This document shows, one piece after another, positions 17,903 to 26,585 of a stretch of 33,804 nt of DNA. Under the pieces are notes generated by a model, which had not been told where the DNA came from, made no database searches, and saw nothing but the letters and a program-made list of their open reading frames with translations. A program made the translations under genes and the position numbers. Origin of the DNA: CAYQUC01 sp048061315 (lineage in GTDB: Bacteria > Pseudomonadota > Gammaproteobacteria > UBA6429 > Thiohalophilaceae); assembly GCA_048061315.1 (NCBI GenBank), contig JBGMRJ010000017.1, positions 1 to 33,804 on the forward strand. The letters run 5' to 3'. How positions within the stretch are numbered: the stretch's first letter is position 1; the number at the start of each line of letters is the position of its first letter.

Positions 17903-18026
17903 GTTTAATCTGGATATTAAAACACATAAATTAAACCAGATTAAACACCGAGTAATAATCATGTTAAATATGATTATTTAATACACTTAGCATACTAAAA
18001 TATTTACTCATTTTTTATGAGTAAAT
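17903..18026 (+). repeat. Three consecutive inverted repeats in the sulP leader
   Basis: First: GTTTAATCTGG (17903-17913) with CCAGATTAAAC (17936-17946), 11 bp, 22-nt loop. Second: AATAATCAT (17954-17962) with ATGATTATT (17970-17978), 9 bp, 7-nt loop. Third: ATTTACTCAT (18002-18011) with ATGAGTAAAT (18017-18026), 10 bp, 5-nt loop. All arms are perfect. The last ends 30 nt before the sulP ATG, and AAAGG then serves as ribosome binding site. Confidence 0.7.
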
Positions 18027-18056
18027 TGCACTTCGTAATTTTTCACAAAGGTTAAT

Positions 18057-19784
18057 ATGTATATTAGACATTTATTTTCATTTCTAAGCTGGTTTCGTCT
18101 TGTTACCAAAGATACTTTAAAAGCAGATATGATAGCCGGATTTACCGGTGCTGTTATCGTCTTACCACAAGGTGTTGCATTTGCTACCATCGCAGGTCTA
18201 CCACCCCAATACGGTTTATATACCGCAATGGTAACACCTATTGTTGCTGCACTGTTTGGCTCATCGCGGCATTTAATATCCGGCCCCACTACAGCAATTT
18301 CCATTGTCATCTTTTCTGCCATTAGCCACCACGCTGAACCGGGAACACCTGAATTTATATCACTGGCTTTAACCATAACTTTTTTTGCCGGTGTTTATCA
18401 ATTGGCTTTTGGGTTAGCGCGATTGGGAGCCTTGGTAAATTTTGTTTCACATACTGTAGTGATTGGTTTTACAGCTGGGGCAGCAATACTGATTGTAACT
18501 AGCCAGGCTAAAAGTATTCTTGGCATTGTATTGCCGAAAGGCGAGTCTTTTCTTCACACCTGGATCGATATTGGTGGCCACATCAGTCAATCAAATTTTT
18601 ATACCATCGCGGTTGCATTATCAACTCTAGTTACTGTTTTACTGGTAAAACGATATTATCCTAAAATACCAAATTTACTCATTGGCTTAATCGTTGGTAG
18701 TCTGATTGCCCTTTGGTTTAGCGATCCTGTTAATAACATTGCATTGGTTGGAGAAATACCAGGGCGTTTACCCGAATTATCCATGCCAACACTCACACTA
18801 GAAACACTGAAAATGCTCGCGCCTGAAGCATTTGCTGTCGCCTTACTCGGGCTCATTGAGGCCGTATCCATTAGTCGGGCTATAGCCAATAAATCAAATC
18901 AATCGATAAACTCCAATCAGGAATTCATTGGTCAGGGCTTATCAAATATTGCGGGTAGTTTCTTCTCAAGTTATGCCGGGTCAGGATCATTTACACGTTC
19001 AGGTGTTAACTATGAAGCTGGTGCAAAAACACCGGCCTCTGCTATTTTTGCGGCTATTTTCCTGATGTTAATTGTATTACTTATTGCACCTCTAACCGCC
19101 TACTTACCAACTGCGGCTATGGGTGGCGTGATTTTAGTTGTGGCGTATAATTTGATTGATGTTCATCATATAAAAATGATCTTTAAAAATAGTAAATCTG
19201 AAACTGCTATTTTACTAACAACATTTTTCGCTACTTTATTACTGGAGTTGGAATTTGCGATTTATCTAGGGGTATTATTATCGCTGGTTATCTTCTTATC
19301 ACGAACATCGACACCTGAAATTGCAACACTGGCTATTGATGAACAAGAAAACGAAAAACGTCGGCTAATAAACATTAATAAAAAACCATTAGTACAGTGT
19401 CCTCAATTTAAAGTAATTAGAATTGACATGTCAATTTATTTTGGTTCATTAACACACATTCAAAATAGATTACATCAAATTGTTGATAATGAAAAAATTA
19501 CACACATTTTAATAGTTGGTTCAGGTATTAACTTCATCGATATTAGTGGCGCTCAAATGCTCGTTGTTGAATCAAGACGATTGCAGAGTATGGGGGGTGG
19601 CCTTTATTTTACAGGACTGAAATCAAGTGTTTATGAATACGTCAGTAGGAACTGTCTAATTGCCAATATTGGCAATAAATACTTTTTCGACAGAAAAAGT
19701 GATGCCATTAGATCAATTTACCAATCATTAAATAGAGACATTTGTGATAAATGTGAAGTACGTGTATTTAATGAATGTAAGTAA
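18057..19784 (+). CDS. SulP family inorganic anion transporter with STAS domain
   Basis: This 575-residue inner-membrane transporter belongs to the SulP/SLC26 family, whose members carry sulfate, bicarbonate or other anions. The N-terminal part has about ten or more hydrophobic segments and the family signature region (DMIAGFTGAVIVLPQGVAFA, PQYGLYTAMVTPIVAALFG). A cytoplasmic STAS domain occupies roughly 455-555 (ILIVGSGINFIDISGAQML). The C-terminal tail carries Cys563, Cys566 and Cys574 (CDKCEVRVFNEC), a possible metal site; similar cysteine tails occur in other proteobacterial SulP proteins as I recall. AAAGG precedes the ATG. It is followed after 50 bp by an unknown membrane protein, and preceded by an unusually structured leader. 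The transported anion cannot be read from sequence. Confidence 0.92.
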   Translation: MYIRHLFSFLSWFRLVTKDTLKADMIAGFTGAVIVLPQGVAFATIAGLPPQYGLYTAMVTPIVAALFGSSRHLISGPTTAISIVIFSAISHHAEPGTPEFISLALTITFFAGVYQLAFGLARLGALVNFVSHTVVIGFTAGAAILIVTSQAKSILGIVLPKGESFLHTWIDIGGHISQSNFYTIAVALSTLVTVLLVKRYYPKIPNLLIGLIVGSLIALWFSDPVNNIALVGEIPGRLPELSMPTLTLETLKMLAPEAFAVALLGLIEAVSISRAIANKSNQSINSNQEFIGQGLSNIAGSFFSSYAGSGSFTRSGVNYEAGAKTPASAIFAAIFLMLIVLLIAPLTAYLPTAAMGGVILVVAYNLIDVHHIKMIFKNSKSETAILLTTFFATLLLELEFAIYLGVLLSLVIFLSRTSTPEIATLAIDEQENEKRRLININKKPLVQCPQFKVIRIDMSIYFGSLTHIQNRLHQIVDNEKITHILIVGSGINFIDISGAQMLVVESRRLQSMGGGLYFTGLKSSVYEYVSRNCLIANIGNKYFFDRKSDAIRSIYQSLNRDICDKCEVRVFNECK

Positions 19785-19834
19785 TAGTTACCCATAACTT
19801 AATAATATTATTTATTGTATTACCGGAGAGTGTA

Positions 19835-20260
19835 ATGGAATGGATTCTACGATTACTAATCATTATCGATCAATTTGGAAATGCCTTAACGGGTGGAAAT
19901 CCAAAAGCCGTTATTTCCGCGCGTGTCGCGTATTTTGCCAATATTAAAAAGACCGCATTTCGACCTTACTGGAAAATTCTGGAACAAGTAATAAATTTTG
20001 CATTTTTTCCTGTTGATGGTCCAAGCCACTGTTTGAGCGCATTGGAAAAAGACACTGAGCTTAATTATAAACACGGTAGTGATATAGCTAAAGCATTATT
20101 AGGCTTAATCATTATTGTAGCATGTATTTTTATCGCTATTTTTCTGCGCATTGTTATTTTAATTATTCCATCCTGGCATTATAAGTATAAAAGAAAACGT
20201 TCTGATAATAAAAAAAATAAAATCGACTCTGATGATAATAACTTTTCTCAAAATAGTTAA
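19835..20260 (+). CDS. Small membrane protein of unknown function downstream of sulP
   Basis: I do not recognise a named family for this 141-residue protein. It has a short hydrophobic N-terminus, a conserved-looking segment FGNALTGGNPKAVISARVAY (about 15-34), and one strong membrane helix at about 85-113. A highly charged, Lys/Asp/Asn-rich tail follows. The conserved-looking segment would face the opposite side from the tail if only one helix spans the membrane. GGAGAG stands just upstream of the ATG, and the gap from sulP is 50 bp, so co-transcription is likely. The stop codon overlaps that of yheS by four bases on the other strand. A role accessory to SulP is conjecture based on position only. 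Confidence 0.75.
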   Translation: MEWILRLLIIIDQFGNALTGGNPKAVISARVAYFANIKKTAFRPYWKILEQVINFAFFPVDGPSHCLSALEKDTELNYKHGSDIAKALLGLIIIVACIFIAIFLRIVILIIPSWHYKYKRKRSDNKKNKIDSDDNNFSQNS

Positions 20261-22161
20261 GCTAACTCTAAATTTTCTAATTCATCATTAGCCTTTAACC
20301 ATTGTTCTTCAATAGAATTTAGCTGTATGTTATTTTCAATTTGATCTGCTAATAATTTTTTAAGTTCATTTTTATTTTTTTCGTCGTAAATATCACTCTC
20401 AGCTAAAGCTGCATCCTGTTTTTGTTTTGTTTTTGTTAATTTTTCAATTTCTATTTCGAATTTTTTAATCTTGTTTCGTAATGGTTTTAATTTCTGACGT
20501 TGCTCAGCGGCTAATTGTCGCTGCTGTTTTTTGTTGCTATTACTATCATTATTAATTTTATTATCATAGCTATTACTGTCAGTGATATCTCTATCCTGAT
20601 CTTTCACCCATTGACGATAATCATCTAAATCACCATTAAATTCATCCACTTTACCATTTGCTACTAACAATAACTTATCCGTTACCGTACGAAGTAAATG
20701 CCTATCATGAGATACAATTAACATTGCGCCTTCAAATTCCTGCAATGCTGTTGTTAATGCATAGCGCATTTCAAGATCAAGATGATTGGTTGGTTCATCT
20801 AACAAGAGTAAATTTGGTTTTTGGTAAACCAATAATGCTAAAACCAAACGCGCTTTTTCACCACCGGAAAAATGTGCAATTGTTGATGTTGCCATGTCGT
20901 TTCGAAAGGCAAACCCTCCGAGATATTGTCTTAAATCTTTTTCTGTGGCACGGGAATCCAAACGTTGCAAATGCAATAGTGGGCTAGCATCATTGTCTAA
21001 CTGTTCTAATTGATGTTGTGCGAAATAACCAACGTTAATTTCTTTGGCAGGAATTCTTAAGCCGTGCTCTGCTTGTAATTCACCTGCGAGTAATTTTATT
21101 AACGTTGATTTACCAGCGCCGTTATGTCCTAACAGACCAATGCGATCCCCTTTGCTTGCAATCATATTTACTTTAGACAAAATCATGGTGTCGTTATAAC
21201 CCACACTGCAATCATCTAGCGTTAGAATCGGATTAGGTATCGCACTCGATTCTTTAAAATGAAAATAAAATGGAGAATCAACATGTGCCTGACTTATAAT
21301 TGTCATACGTTCTAAAGCCTTAACTCGACTTTGCGCTTGTTTTGCTTTGGTAGCTTTTGCACGAAATCGATCTACAAAACTTTGCATATGGGCAATTTCT
21401 TTTTGTTGCTTTTCATATGCAGCTTGTTGATTGGCTAACTGCTCAGCCCGTCTTATTTCAAACTCGGAATAATTACCGGTATAAACGGTTAATGCGGATT
21501 GTTCAATATAAGCAACGTGAGAAACTACGCTATCCAAAAAATCCCGATCATGAGAGATTAATAATAATAACCCCGGATAACTTCGTAGCCAATCTTCCAA
21601 CCAGATCACGGTTTCCATATCCAGATGATTGGTGGGTTCATCGAGTAAAAGTAAATCTGAACGGCACATCAATGCTTGAGCCAGGTTTAAGCGCATACGC
21701 CAACCACCCGAAAATTCGGTAACGGTTATTTGTTCTTGATCAGCACCAAACCCAAGACCATGCAATAAACGCCCTGCTCGGCTATTAGCCGTATAACCAT
21801 CGATATGCTCCATATCAGAATACAAGTGCGCTAAAGCAGTACCATCTTCGTTTTTTTCAGCTGTTTTAATTTTTTTCTCAATACTGCGTAATTCGGTATC
21901 ACCATCAATGACGTATTCGATTGCCGGTTTATTGATTGCAGGCGTTTCCTGTGCCACGTGAGCAATAACAATTTTCGGCTGAATATAAAAATCACCTTCA
22001 TCGGCCTGAAGTTCATTGCGAATTAACCCAAACAAGCTGGATTTACCTGCGCCATTGGCTCCGGTTATACCAATTTTTTGTGGCTTCTGAAAAGCTACCG
22101 TTACATTACGCAACAACACTTTTGAGCCCCGGCGAAGGGTAAGATCTGTGAAATTTAGCAT
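20257..22161 (-). CDS. yheS: ABC-F ATPase YheS
   Basis: This 634-residue protein has two ABC ATPase domains and matches E. coli YheS (637 residues) along its whole length, as recalled. Walker A motifs are GANGAGKSS and GHNGAGKST. Both Walker B motifs read LLLLDEPTNHLD, and signatures FSGGWRMRL and FSGGEKARL are intact. The C-terminal ~100 residues form a charged coiled coil (rich in Lys, Glu, Gln) as in YheS. ABC-F proteins act on translating ribosomes; YheS has been linked to relief of nascent-chain stalling. The ATG has only a weak ribosome binding site. The gene is monocistronic here and overlaps the convergent neighbour's stop codon. Confidence 0.95.
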   Translation of the reverse strand: MLNFTDLTLRRGSKVLLRNVTVAFQKPQKIGITGANGAGKSSLFGLIRNELQADEGDFYIQPKIVIAHVAQETPAINKPAIEYVIDGDTELRSIEKKIKTAEKNEDGTALAHLYSDMEHIDGYTANSRAGRLLHGLGFGADQEQITVTEFSGGWRMRLNLAQALMCRSDLLLLDEPTNHLDMETVIWLEDWLRSYPGLLLLISHDRDFLDSVVSHVAYIEQSALTVYTGNYSEFEIRRAEQLANQQAAYEKQQKEIAHMQSFVDRFRAKATKAKQAQSRVKALERMTIISQAHVDSPFYFHFKESSAIPNPILTLDDCSVGYNDTMILSKVNMIASKGDRIGLLGHNGAGKSTLIKLLAGELQAEHGLRIPAKEINVGYFAQHQLEQLDNDASPLLHLQRLDSRATEKDLRQYLGGFAFRNDMATSTIAHFSGGEKARLVLALLVYQKPNLLLLDEPTNHLDLEMRYALTTALQEFEGAMLIVSHDRHLLRTVTDKLLLVANGKVDEFNGDLDDYRQWVKDQDRDITDSNSYDNKINNDSNSNKKQQRQLAAEQRQKLKPLRNKIKKFEIEIEKLTKTKQKQDAALAESDIYDEKNKNELKKLLADQIENNIQLNSIEEQWLKANDELENLELA

Positions 22162-22307
22162 TTGCTGAAACTACGTTCTAATATATTAAAAAAGGACGAT
22201 CATATTATAAATACCCACTATAAACAGTAAATTCACTAAATTTACTTTACTGCTTAAGTTATTATTAAAAATCAATAAGTTACATCATTTTAATTGTATA
22301 TCACGAA

Positions 22308-22335
22308 TTGCTTATTATTGAGTGCGTGGTAAAAT
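22308..22335 (+). promoter_or_regulatory. Candidate promoter of the SLC13-type permease gene
   Basis: An extended -10, TGG followed by TAAAAT (22327-22335), lies about 40 nt before the start codon. A weak -35, TTGCTT (22308-22313), stands 16 bp upstream of the hexamer. The same gap holds a 7-bp inverted repeat, GTAAATT/AATTTAC (22227-22245), nearer yheS. Confidence 0.4.
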
Positions 22336-22374
22336 TGGCATTTTTGGAAAACTGTATTTAGAGGAAAAAATACC

Positions 22375-24306
22375 ATGGAATTAACGCTCGAGATGATTTG
22401 GGTATTAGCAATTCTGGCATTCACAATCTACTTGTTTGTTTCAGAGGTAGTCCGGGTTGATATAGCCGCGATTATTGTCATGATATTTTTGGGCCTCACT
22501 TCGGTTATCCCCGGTGTCCCCACGTTAATTGATTCAACAAAGTTATTTGATGGCTTTGGCAGTAATGCTGTTATCTCCATTATCGCAGTTATTATTATCG
22601 GTGCTGGTCTGGATAAAACCGGGGTGATGGGTGTTGTTGCTGCATTCATATTAAAAGTAGGTGGAAAAACTGAAAAAACAATCATCCCGATCATTTCAGG
22701 TACGGTAGGCTTCATTTCCAGCTTTATGCAAAATGTGGGCGCCGCTGCATTATTCTTGCCGGTAGTCAGTCGTATATCAGCTCGCTCAGGAATTCCATTA
22801 TCGCGATTATTAATGCCAATGGGCTTTTGTGCCATCTGTGGTGGCACCATGACGATGATTGGCTCCAGTCCACTTATTTTGCTTAATGATTTAATCGTAA
22901 CTTCAAATGTGACCTTAGTTGCTCAGGGTTTACCGGAAATGAATATTTTTGGATTATTTTCAGTTGCCCCTATTGGTGCAGCAATGATAACTGCAGGTAT
23001 ACTGTATTTTGTTGTCGCTGGAAAATACGTCTTACCAAAGGGTAAAAGTAAAGAGCTTACCTCATCTGAAAGTACAGTTGATTACTTAAAACGTATTTAC
23101 GGAGTTGACTATGCTCTTAATGAGTTACACGTTTCAGCAGATAGCTTACTACTTGGTAAAACACTCGATGATATTGAAGTTGGCAACCGATTACGAATTG
23201 TAGCCATAAAATCAGGTGACAGATTTAAAATTGCTCCATCAGGTTTAGCTCATGATGTTGAAATAAAAGAAAATGATATTATCGGTGTCATTGCATCTAA
23301 CTGGGCTTTAAGACGCTTCGCACGAAAATATAAAACCGAACTTAGAAAAAATATTGAAGATTTCTTACCGGTATTAAGTCACTCTACTTCCGGTATTGCA
23401 GAAATTGTTATACCACCCGGCTCTAAAATTGTTGGAAAAACCTGTCGTGATGTTGCAATGCGCAAAGCTCATGGCTTAACCGTAATGGCAATTCACCGTC
23501 AGGATAAAACGATTGCTGAAGGTATCGTGAAAAAGACTGACGACGATGAAGAAGTTGAGATTGAACAGGTTGAAGTTAGAGATATACCTTTAATGGGCGG
23601 TGATACTCTTATTTGTCATGTTAACTGGAACCAACTTGCCAAGCTCGAAAAAAATCCAAACTTTGTTGTCGTTACAACAGAATATCCACATGAAGAGTCA
23701 CGCCCGAATAAAGTTAATCACGCTTTATTTTTTTTAACGCTCGCTTTAGGTTTGGTCTTATTCACTGACGTTAGATTATCGGTTGCATTATTTACCGGCG
23801 CACTTGGCATGATTCTAACAGGAGTATTAAGCATTGATGAAGCTTATGAGGCGGTTAGTTGGAAAACCGTATTTTTACTGGCAAGTTTAATTCCGCTTGG
23901 TGTCGCTGTTGAAACATCGGGCACGGCACAATGGATTGCCGTACACACGCTTGATTTGGTTGGAAATGATGTCAGCCCGTTTATTTTACAAATCATAATT
24001 GCGATTTTAGCTACATTTTTTACACTGGTAATGTCTAATGTGGGTGCCACAGTTTTATTGGTGCCATTAGCTGTGAACATCGCTATTCAAGCACAGCTTG
24101 CTGGTATCAGCGGTGCTGATCCGGCTATGTTTGCATTAACGGTTGCACTTGCAACTTCGAATTCTTTTCTAATTCCGACTCACCAGGTGAACGCTTTGAT
24201 AATGGGCCCAGCGGGTTATCGCGTAAAAGATTTCTTAAAGGCCGGTGGCATAATGACCCTGTTGTTTTTATTTGTTATGCTGGGAATGTTGAAATTATTT
24301 TATTAA
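22375..24306 (+). CDS. SLC13/DASS-type permease with two internal RCK_C (TrkA_C) domains
   Basis: This 643-residue inner-membrane protein belongs to the ion transporter superfamily. Two blocks of hydrophobic segments (about 1-230 and 450-643) flank a soluble region (about 240-430). Each membrane block has a signature loop: SSFMQNVGAAALFLPV in the first and TLVMSNVGATVLLVPLAVN in the second, followed by SNSFLIPTHQVNALIMGPAG. The soluble region has two RCK_C-like repeats (LLGKTLDDIEVGNRLRIVAI and KIVGKTCRDVAMRKAHGLTV). Proteins of this layout, such as E. coli YfbS, are annotated as dicarboxylate, sulfate or sodium-coupled transporters. AGAGG precedes the ATG by about ten bases. Substrate unknown. 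Confidence 0.9.
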   Translation: MELTLEMIWVLAILAFTIYLFVSEVVRVDIAAIIVMIFLGLTSVIPGVPTLIDSTKLFDGFGSNAVISIIAVIIIGAGLDKTGVMGVVAAFILKVGGKTEKTIIPIISGTVGFISSFMQNVGAAALFLPVVSRISARSGIPLSRLLMPMGFCAICGGTMTMIGSSPLILLNDLIVTSNVTLVAQGLPEMNIFGLFSVAPIGAAMITAGILYFVVAGKYVLPKGKSKELTSSESTVDYLKRIYGVDYALNELHVSADSLLLGKTLDDIEVGNRLRIVAIKSGDRFKIAPSGLAHDVEIKENDIIGVIASNWALRRFARKYKTELRKNIEDFLPVLSHSTSGIAEIVIPPGSKIVGKTCRDVAMRKAHGLTVMAIHRQDKTIAEGIVKKTDDDEEVEIEQVEVRDIPLMGGDTLICHVNWNQLAKLEKNPNFVVVTTEYPHEESRPNKVNHALFFLTLALGLVLFTDVRLSVALFTGALGMILTGVLSIDEAYEAVSWKTVFLLASLIPLGVAVETSGTAQWIAVHTLDLVGNDVSPFILQIIIAILATFFTLVMSNVGATVLLVPLAVNIAIQAQLAGISGADPAMFALTVALATSNSFLIPTHQVNALIMGPAGYRVKDFLKAGGIMTLLFLFVMLGMLKLFY

Positions 24307-24331
24307 TAATTATTTGATCCAATATTCACTA

Positions 24332-24904
24332 TCAGTCTTTTGCACGTGACATGAATTTACCGGTAGTTGTATTAATTTTTATCAACTCGCCAGGTTCAAG
24401 GTATTCTGGAACCTGAATCTCTAGTCCAGTCGATAATGTTGCTGGTTTCGTTCTTCCTGTTGCCGTTGCTCCTTTAATTCCGGGTGCGGTTTCAACAATT
24501 TCGAGATTTAGTGATTGGGGTAATTCAATACTGAGTAACACACCATCGGATAATAAAGCAGTAATACCTTCCAGCCCATCAGTAATATACGGAATTTGTT
24601 CTTCGATGCTGTCAGCATTGATACTGTATTGACTATAATCTTCCATATCCATAAAAGTGAATTGATCATCATCACGATAAGAATATTGTACTTGAGTACG
24701 TTCACAATCGGCTTCTTTTAAAAAATCATCACCTTTATAGGACTCATCCAGTTTTTGTTTGGTTTGCAAATTAATAAACCGTACTTTGTATAAAGTTGAT
24801 GCACCGCGTGAAGAAGGACTCTTGGCTTCTAATTTTTTAACAATGTAGGGCATACCTTTAATTTCTACTACGCTTCCGGTTTTTAAATCACTTGCTTTTG
24901 GCAC
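24332..24904 (-). CDS. efpL: Elongation factor P-like protein EfpL (YeiP)
   Basis: This 190-residue three-domain translation factor relieves ribosome stalling at polyproline and related sequences. It matches E. coli YeiP/EfpL in length and in the signature LEIVETAPGIKGATATGR...KPATLSTGL. The tip of the domain I loop reads SPSSRGAST with Arg33 in the place of the modified Lys of EF-P, which is the mark of the EfpL subfamily and means no EpmA-type lysylation at that position. The start is GTG (24902-24904) with GGAGAA upstream. It lies 14 bp after yajD on the same strand, so the two are probably co-transcribed. A canonical efp gene is expected elsewhere in the genome. Confidence 0.95.
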   Translation of the reverse strand: MPKASDLKTGSVVEIKGMPYIVKKLEAKSPSSRGASTLYKVRFINLQTKQKLDESYKGDDFLKEADCERTQVQYSYRDDDQFTFMDMEDYSQYSINADSIEEQIPYITDGLEGITALLSDGVLLSIELPQSLNLEIVETAPGIKGATATGRTKPATLSTGLEIQVPEYLEPGELIKINTTTGKFMSRAKD

Positions 24905-24918
24905 GACTATTCTCCAGT

Positions 24919-25317
24919 TTATTTTTTCTTGTCATCTTTCATCATGTCACCTAAACCTGCAAAAGGATTAAATTTCGCGGGCTCAGCAGTTGACGTTTCT
25001 AAACTTTGAAAACCCCGAATTTTATCCACGAATTTTTGATGTTCATTGTCATGACAAAACAAACACAGGTTCTCCCAATTACTGCCATCACCTGGATTGT
25101 TATCGTGATTATGATCTTTATGATGAACCGTTAATTCGTGAAGATTTTTTCGGGTAAATTCCCTAGTACAACGTCCGCAGATCCAGGGATGTATTTTTAA
25201 CGATTGTTCTCTATATCCCTCTTGCCGCTTATCAATCGCTCGTCTTGTATCAGCAACAATTTTATCCAGTTTTGCAGTATCAATTGCTTCACCAGCTTGT
25301 CTTTTACGCTTCGACAT
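24919..25317 (-). CDS. yajD: YajD-family HNH nuclease
   Basis: This 132-residue protein is slightly longer than E. coli YajD (115) because of a charged N-terminal extension. The zinc-binding CGRC pair, the HNH core ELTVHHKDHNHDNNP, the downstream SNWENLCLFCHDNEH and the C-terminal FNPFAGLGDMM are all conserved with YajD. HNH domains of this type cleave nucleic acid with a metal ion, but the cellular role of YajD is not established. The ATG has a modest AGAG upstream. It heads a likely two-gene operon with efpL. Confidence 0.92.
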   Translation of the reverse strand: MSKRKRQAGEAIDTAKLDKIVADTRRAIDKRQEGYREQSLKIHPWICGRCTREFTRKNLHELTVHHKDHNHDNNPGDGSNWENLCLFCHDNEHQKFVDKIRGFQSLETSTAEPAKFNPFAGLGDMMKDDKKK

Positions 25318-25448
25318 TATAAATTTCTCTATTAATCAATAAGTTACTATTTATATTTTTTAAACATATTACTAAATACATTTGTCAATATGACGATAAC
25401 TAATATACATCCAATCCAAAAGCAGTGCTATCAATAAGAGTATCGATT

Positions 25449-25718
25449 ATGCCTAAACTATCCAGATTAATTATTGTTGTAGCGATAATAGCACCGATTG
25501 CATTTCCAGCTCATGCTAAAAGCCGACACGAGATGTGTGAAATTGCTGAAATGGCGAGTGAAGTAATCAGCCAAAAAATTGGTGACAGCGCGGAAATTAC
25601 AGCTCAAAAACGAAATACTGTCCATAATCAATGCTTCACTGCGCCAATATCAGAAATTGAAGCAGCATACAGTTATTTAATTGAGAATTGGGATAGTATT
25701 TTTGATCACAATCCCTAA
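25449..25718 (+). CDS. Small secreted protein of unknown function
   Basis: From the ATG at 25449 this is an 89-residue protein with a clean signal peptide (MPKLSRLIIVVAIIAPIAF, cleaved after PAHA). The mature part of about 65 residues is helical-looking with two cysteines (in HEMCEIAEMA and HNQCFTAP), so a periplasmic disulfide is plausible. AAGAG eight bases upstream supports this start over the in-frame GTG at 25425. I recognise no family. It converges on the cytochrome gene with 15 bp between stops and no convincing terminator. Confidence 0.65.
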   Translation: MPKLSRLIIVVAIIAPIAFPAHAKSRHEMCEIAEMASEVISQKIGDSAEITAQKRNTVHNQCFTAPISEIEAAYSYLIENWDSIFDHNP

Positions 25719-25733
25719 AATACAATAGTAATT

Positions 25734-26570
25734 TTACCTGTTTTTTCTTAAAGCCTCTACTTGATCTGGATTAACAAGTTCTCCGGATTTATTTCCCCAG
25801 GTGTTTTTTTCATAACTAATAATTGACGCAATCACTTCATTAGATAATAACTTGGCATACGAGGGCATGGTATCAATACCCGATAGAATGATTCGTATTT
25901 GTTGTTCTGGATTCCCTATAATTAAGGAATTATTTTTTAGTCCAGCTGCTCCAATTTGAGTTTGCCCATTACCATTCTTCGTATGACATCCCGCACAATT
26001 AATTAAATAATTATTTTCACCAAACTCTAGAAACCGTAATTCTTTTTCTTGCCATTGTTTACCATCCCAATTCCATTTTTGCTGTAATTTTTTTAAATTG
26101 TAATGGCGATAATTCTGAACTTCTTTTTCACTAATTAACACACCACTGGTATTACTCCAGGCATTTCGAACATAACTCAATACCGCCGCTATAAACTCAT
26201 CGGAAAATTTTTCTGAATATCCCGGCATCTTTCTTTTACCAAACAAGGTTATTTTAATTGGTATATCAGCTTTTTCATTGACCAGTGGGTTATCGATTAA
26301 TATCGGTGATCGTCGTCCAATATCACCCATGCCATTTACCGAATGACACAATGCACAATTTTCCAAATATAGTTGTTCGCCCTTATCAAGTATCAATAAT
26401 TCATTGTCCATCCATTTTTTATCACCCCAATTCCATTTCGTTTGTAATTGTTTTAGTTTCAATTGCTGTTTCGAGTCATCCTTACTGCAAGACGAAATAG
26501 ACATTAAACTCACAAAAAAAATTATCATGAATACACGGTTGATAAAATCAAAATCATTAAATCGATACAT
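25734..26570 (-). CDS. Di-haem c-type cytochrome lipoprotein made of two tandem repeats
   Basis: This 278-residue exported protein carries two covalent haem sites, CALCH (72-76) and CAGCH (192-196), each followed about 40 residues later by a candidate Met ligand (KMPGY, Met115; TMPSY, Met235). The N-terminus has a hydrophobic segment ending in SISSC with Cys28 as likely lipidation site, so it should sit on the periplasmic face of a membrane. The two halves (about 38-150 and 158-270) are copies: both begin with LQ(T/Q)KWNW and a spaced Trp, and both end with a TrpXNXSG stretch. It presumably passes electrons in a respiratory chain. The partner is unknown. AAAGGA precedes the ATG; the exonuclease gene ends 15 bp upstream. 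Confidence 0.9.
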   Translation of the reverse strand: MYRFNDFDFINRVFMIIFFVSLMSISSCSKDDSKQQLKLKQLQTKWNWGDKKWMDNELLILDKGEQLYLENCALCHSVNGMGDIGRRSPILIDNPLVNEKADIPIKITLFGKRKMPGYSEKFSDEFIAAVLSYVRNAWSNTSGVLISEKEVQNYRHYNLKKLQQKWNWDGKQWQEKELRFLEFGENNYLINCAGCHTKNGNGQTQIGAAGLKNNSLIIGNPEQQIRIILSGIDTMPSYAKLLSNEVIASIISYEKNTWGNKSGELVNPDQVEALRKNR

Positions 26571-26585
26571 TACAAAATCCTTTTA

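Larger units (their letters stand above)
17444..18056. other. 613-bp intergenic region between divergent DUF3015 and sulP genes
   Basis: No protein-coding or tRNA gene is visible here. The left end holds the DUF3015 promoter candidate (17514-17543) and a 6-bp hairpin (17491-17507). The right half holds a TATAAT element inside an inverted repeat (17790-17820) and three further inverted repeats (17903-17946, 17954-17978, 18002-18026) leading up to sulP. The segment 17545-17785 is AT-rich with nothing I can support. Confidence 0.7.

Noticed and set aside
18008..18376. Open frame on the minus strand over the start of sulP
   Set aside because: It overlaps a clear transporter domain on the other strand and runs through the leader hairpins; composition is that of a shadow frame.
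24332..24904. Canonical elongation factor P
   Set aside because: The loop tip has Arg, not the modified Lys, and the length and sequence follow YeiP/EfpL.
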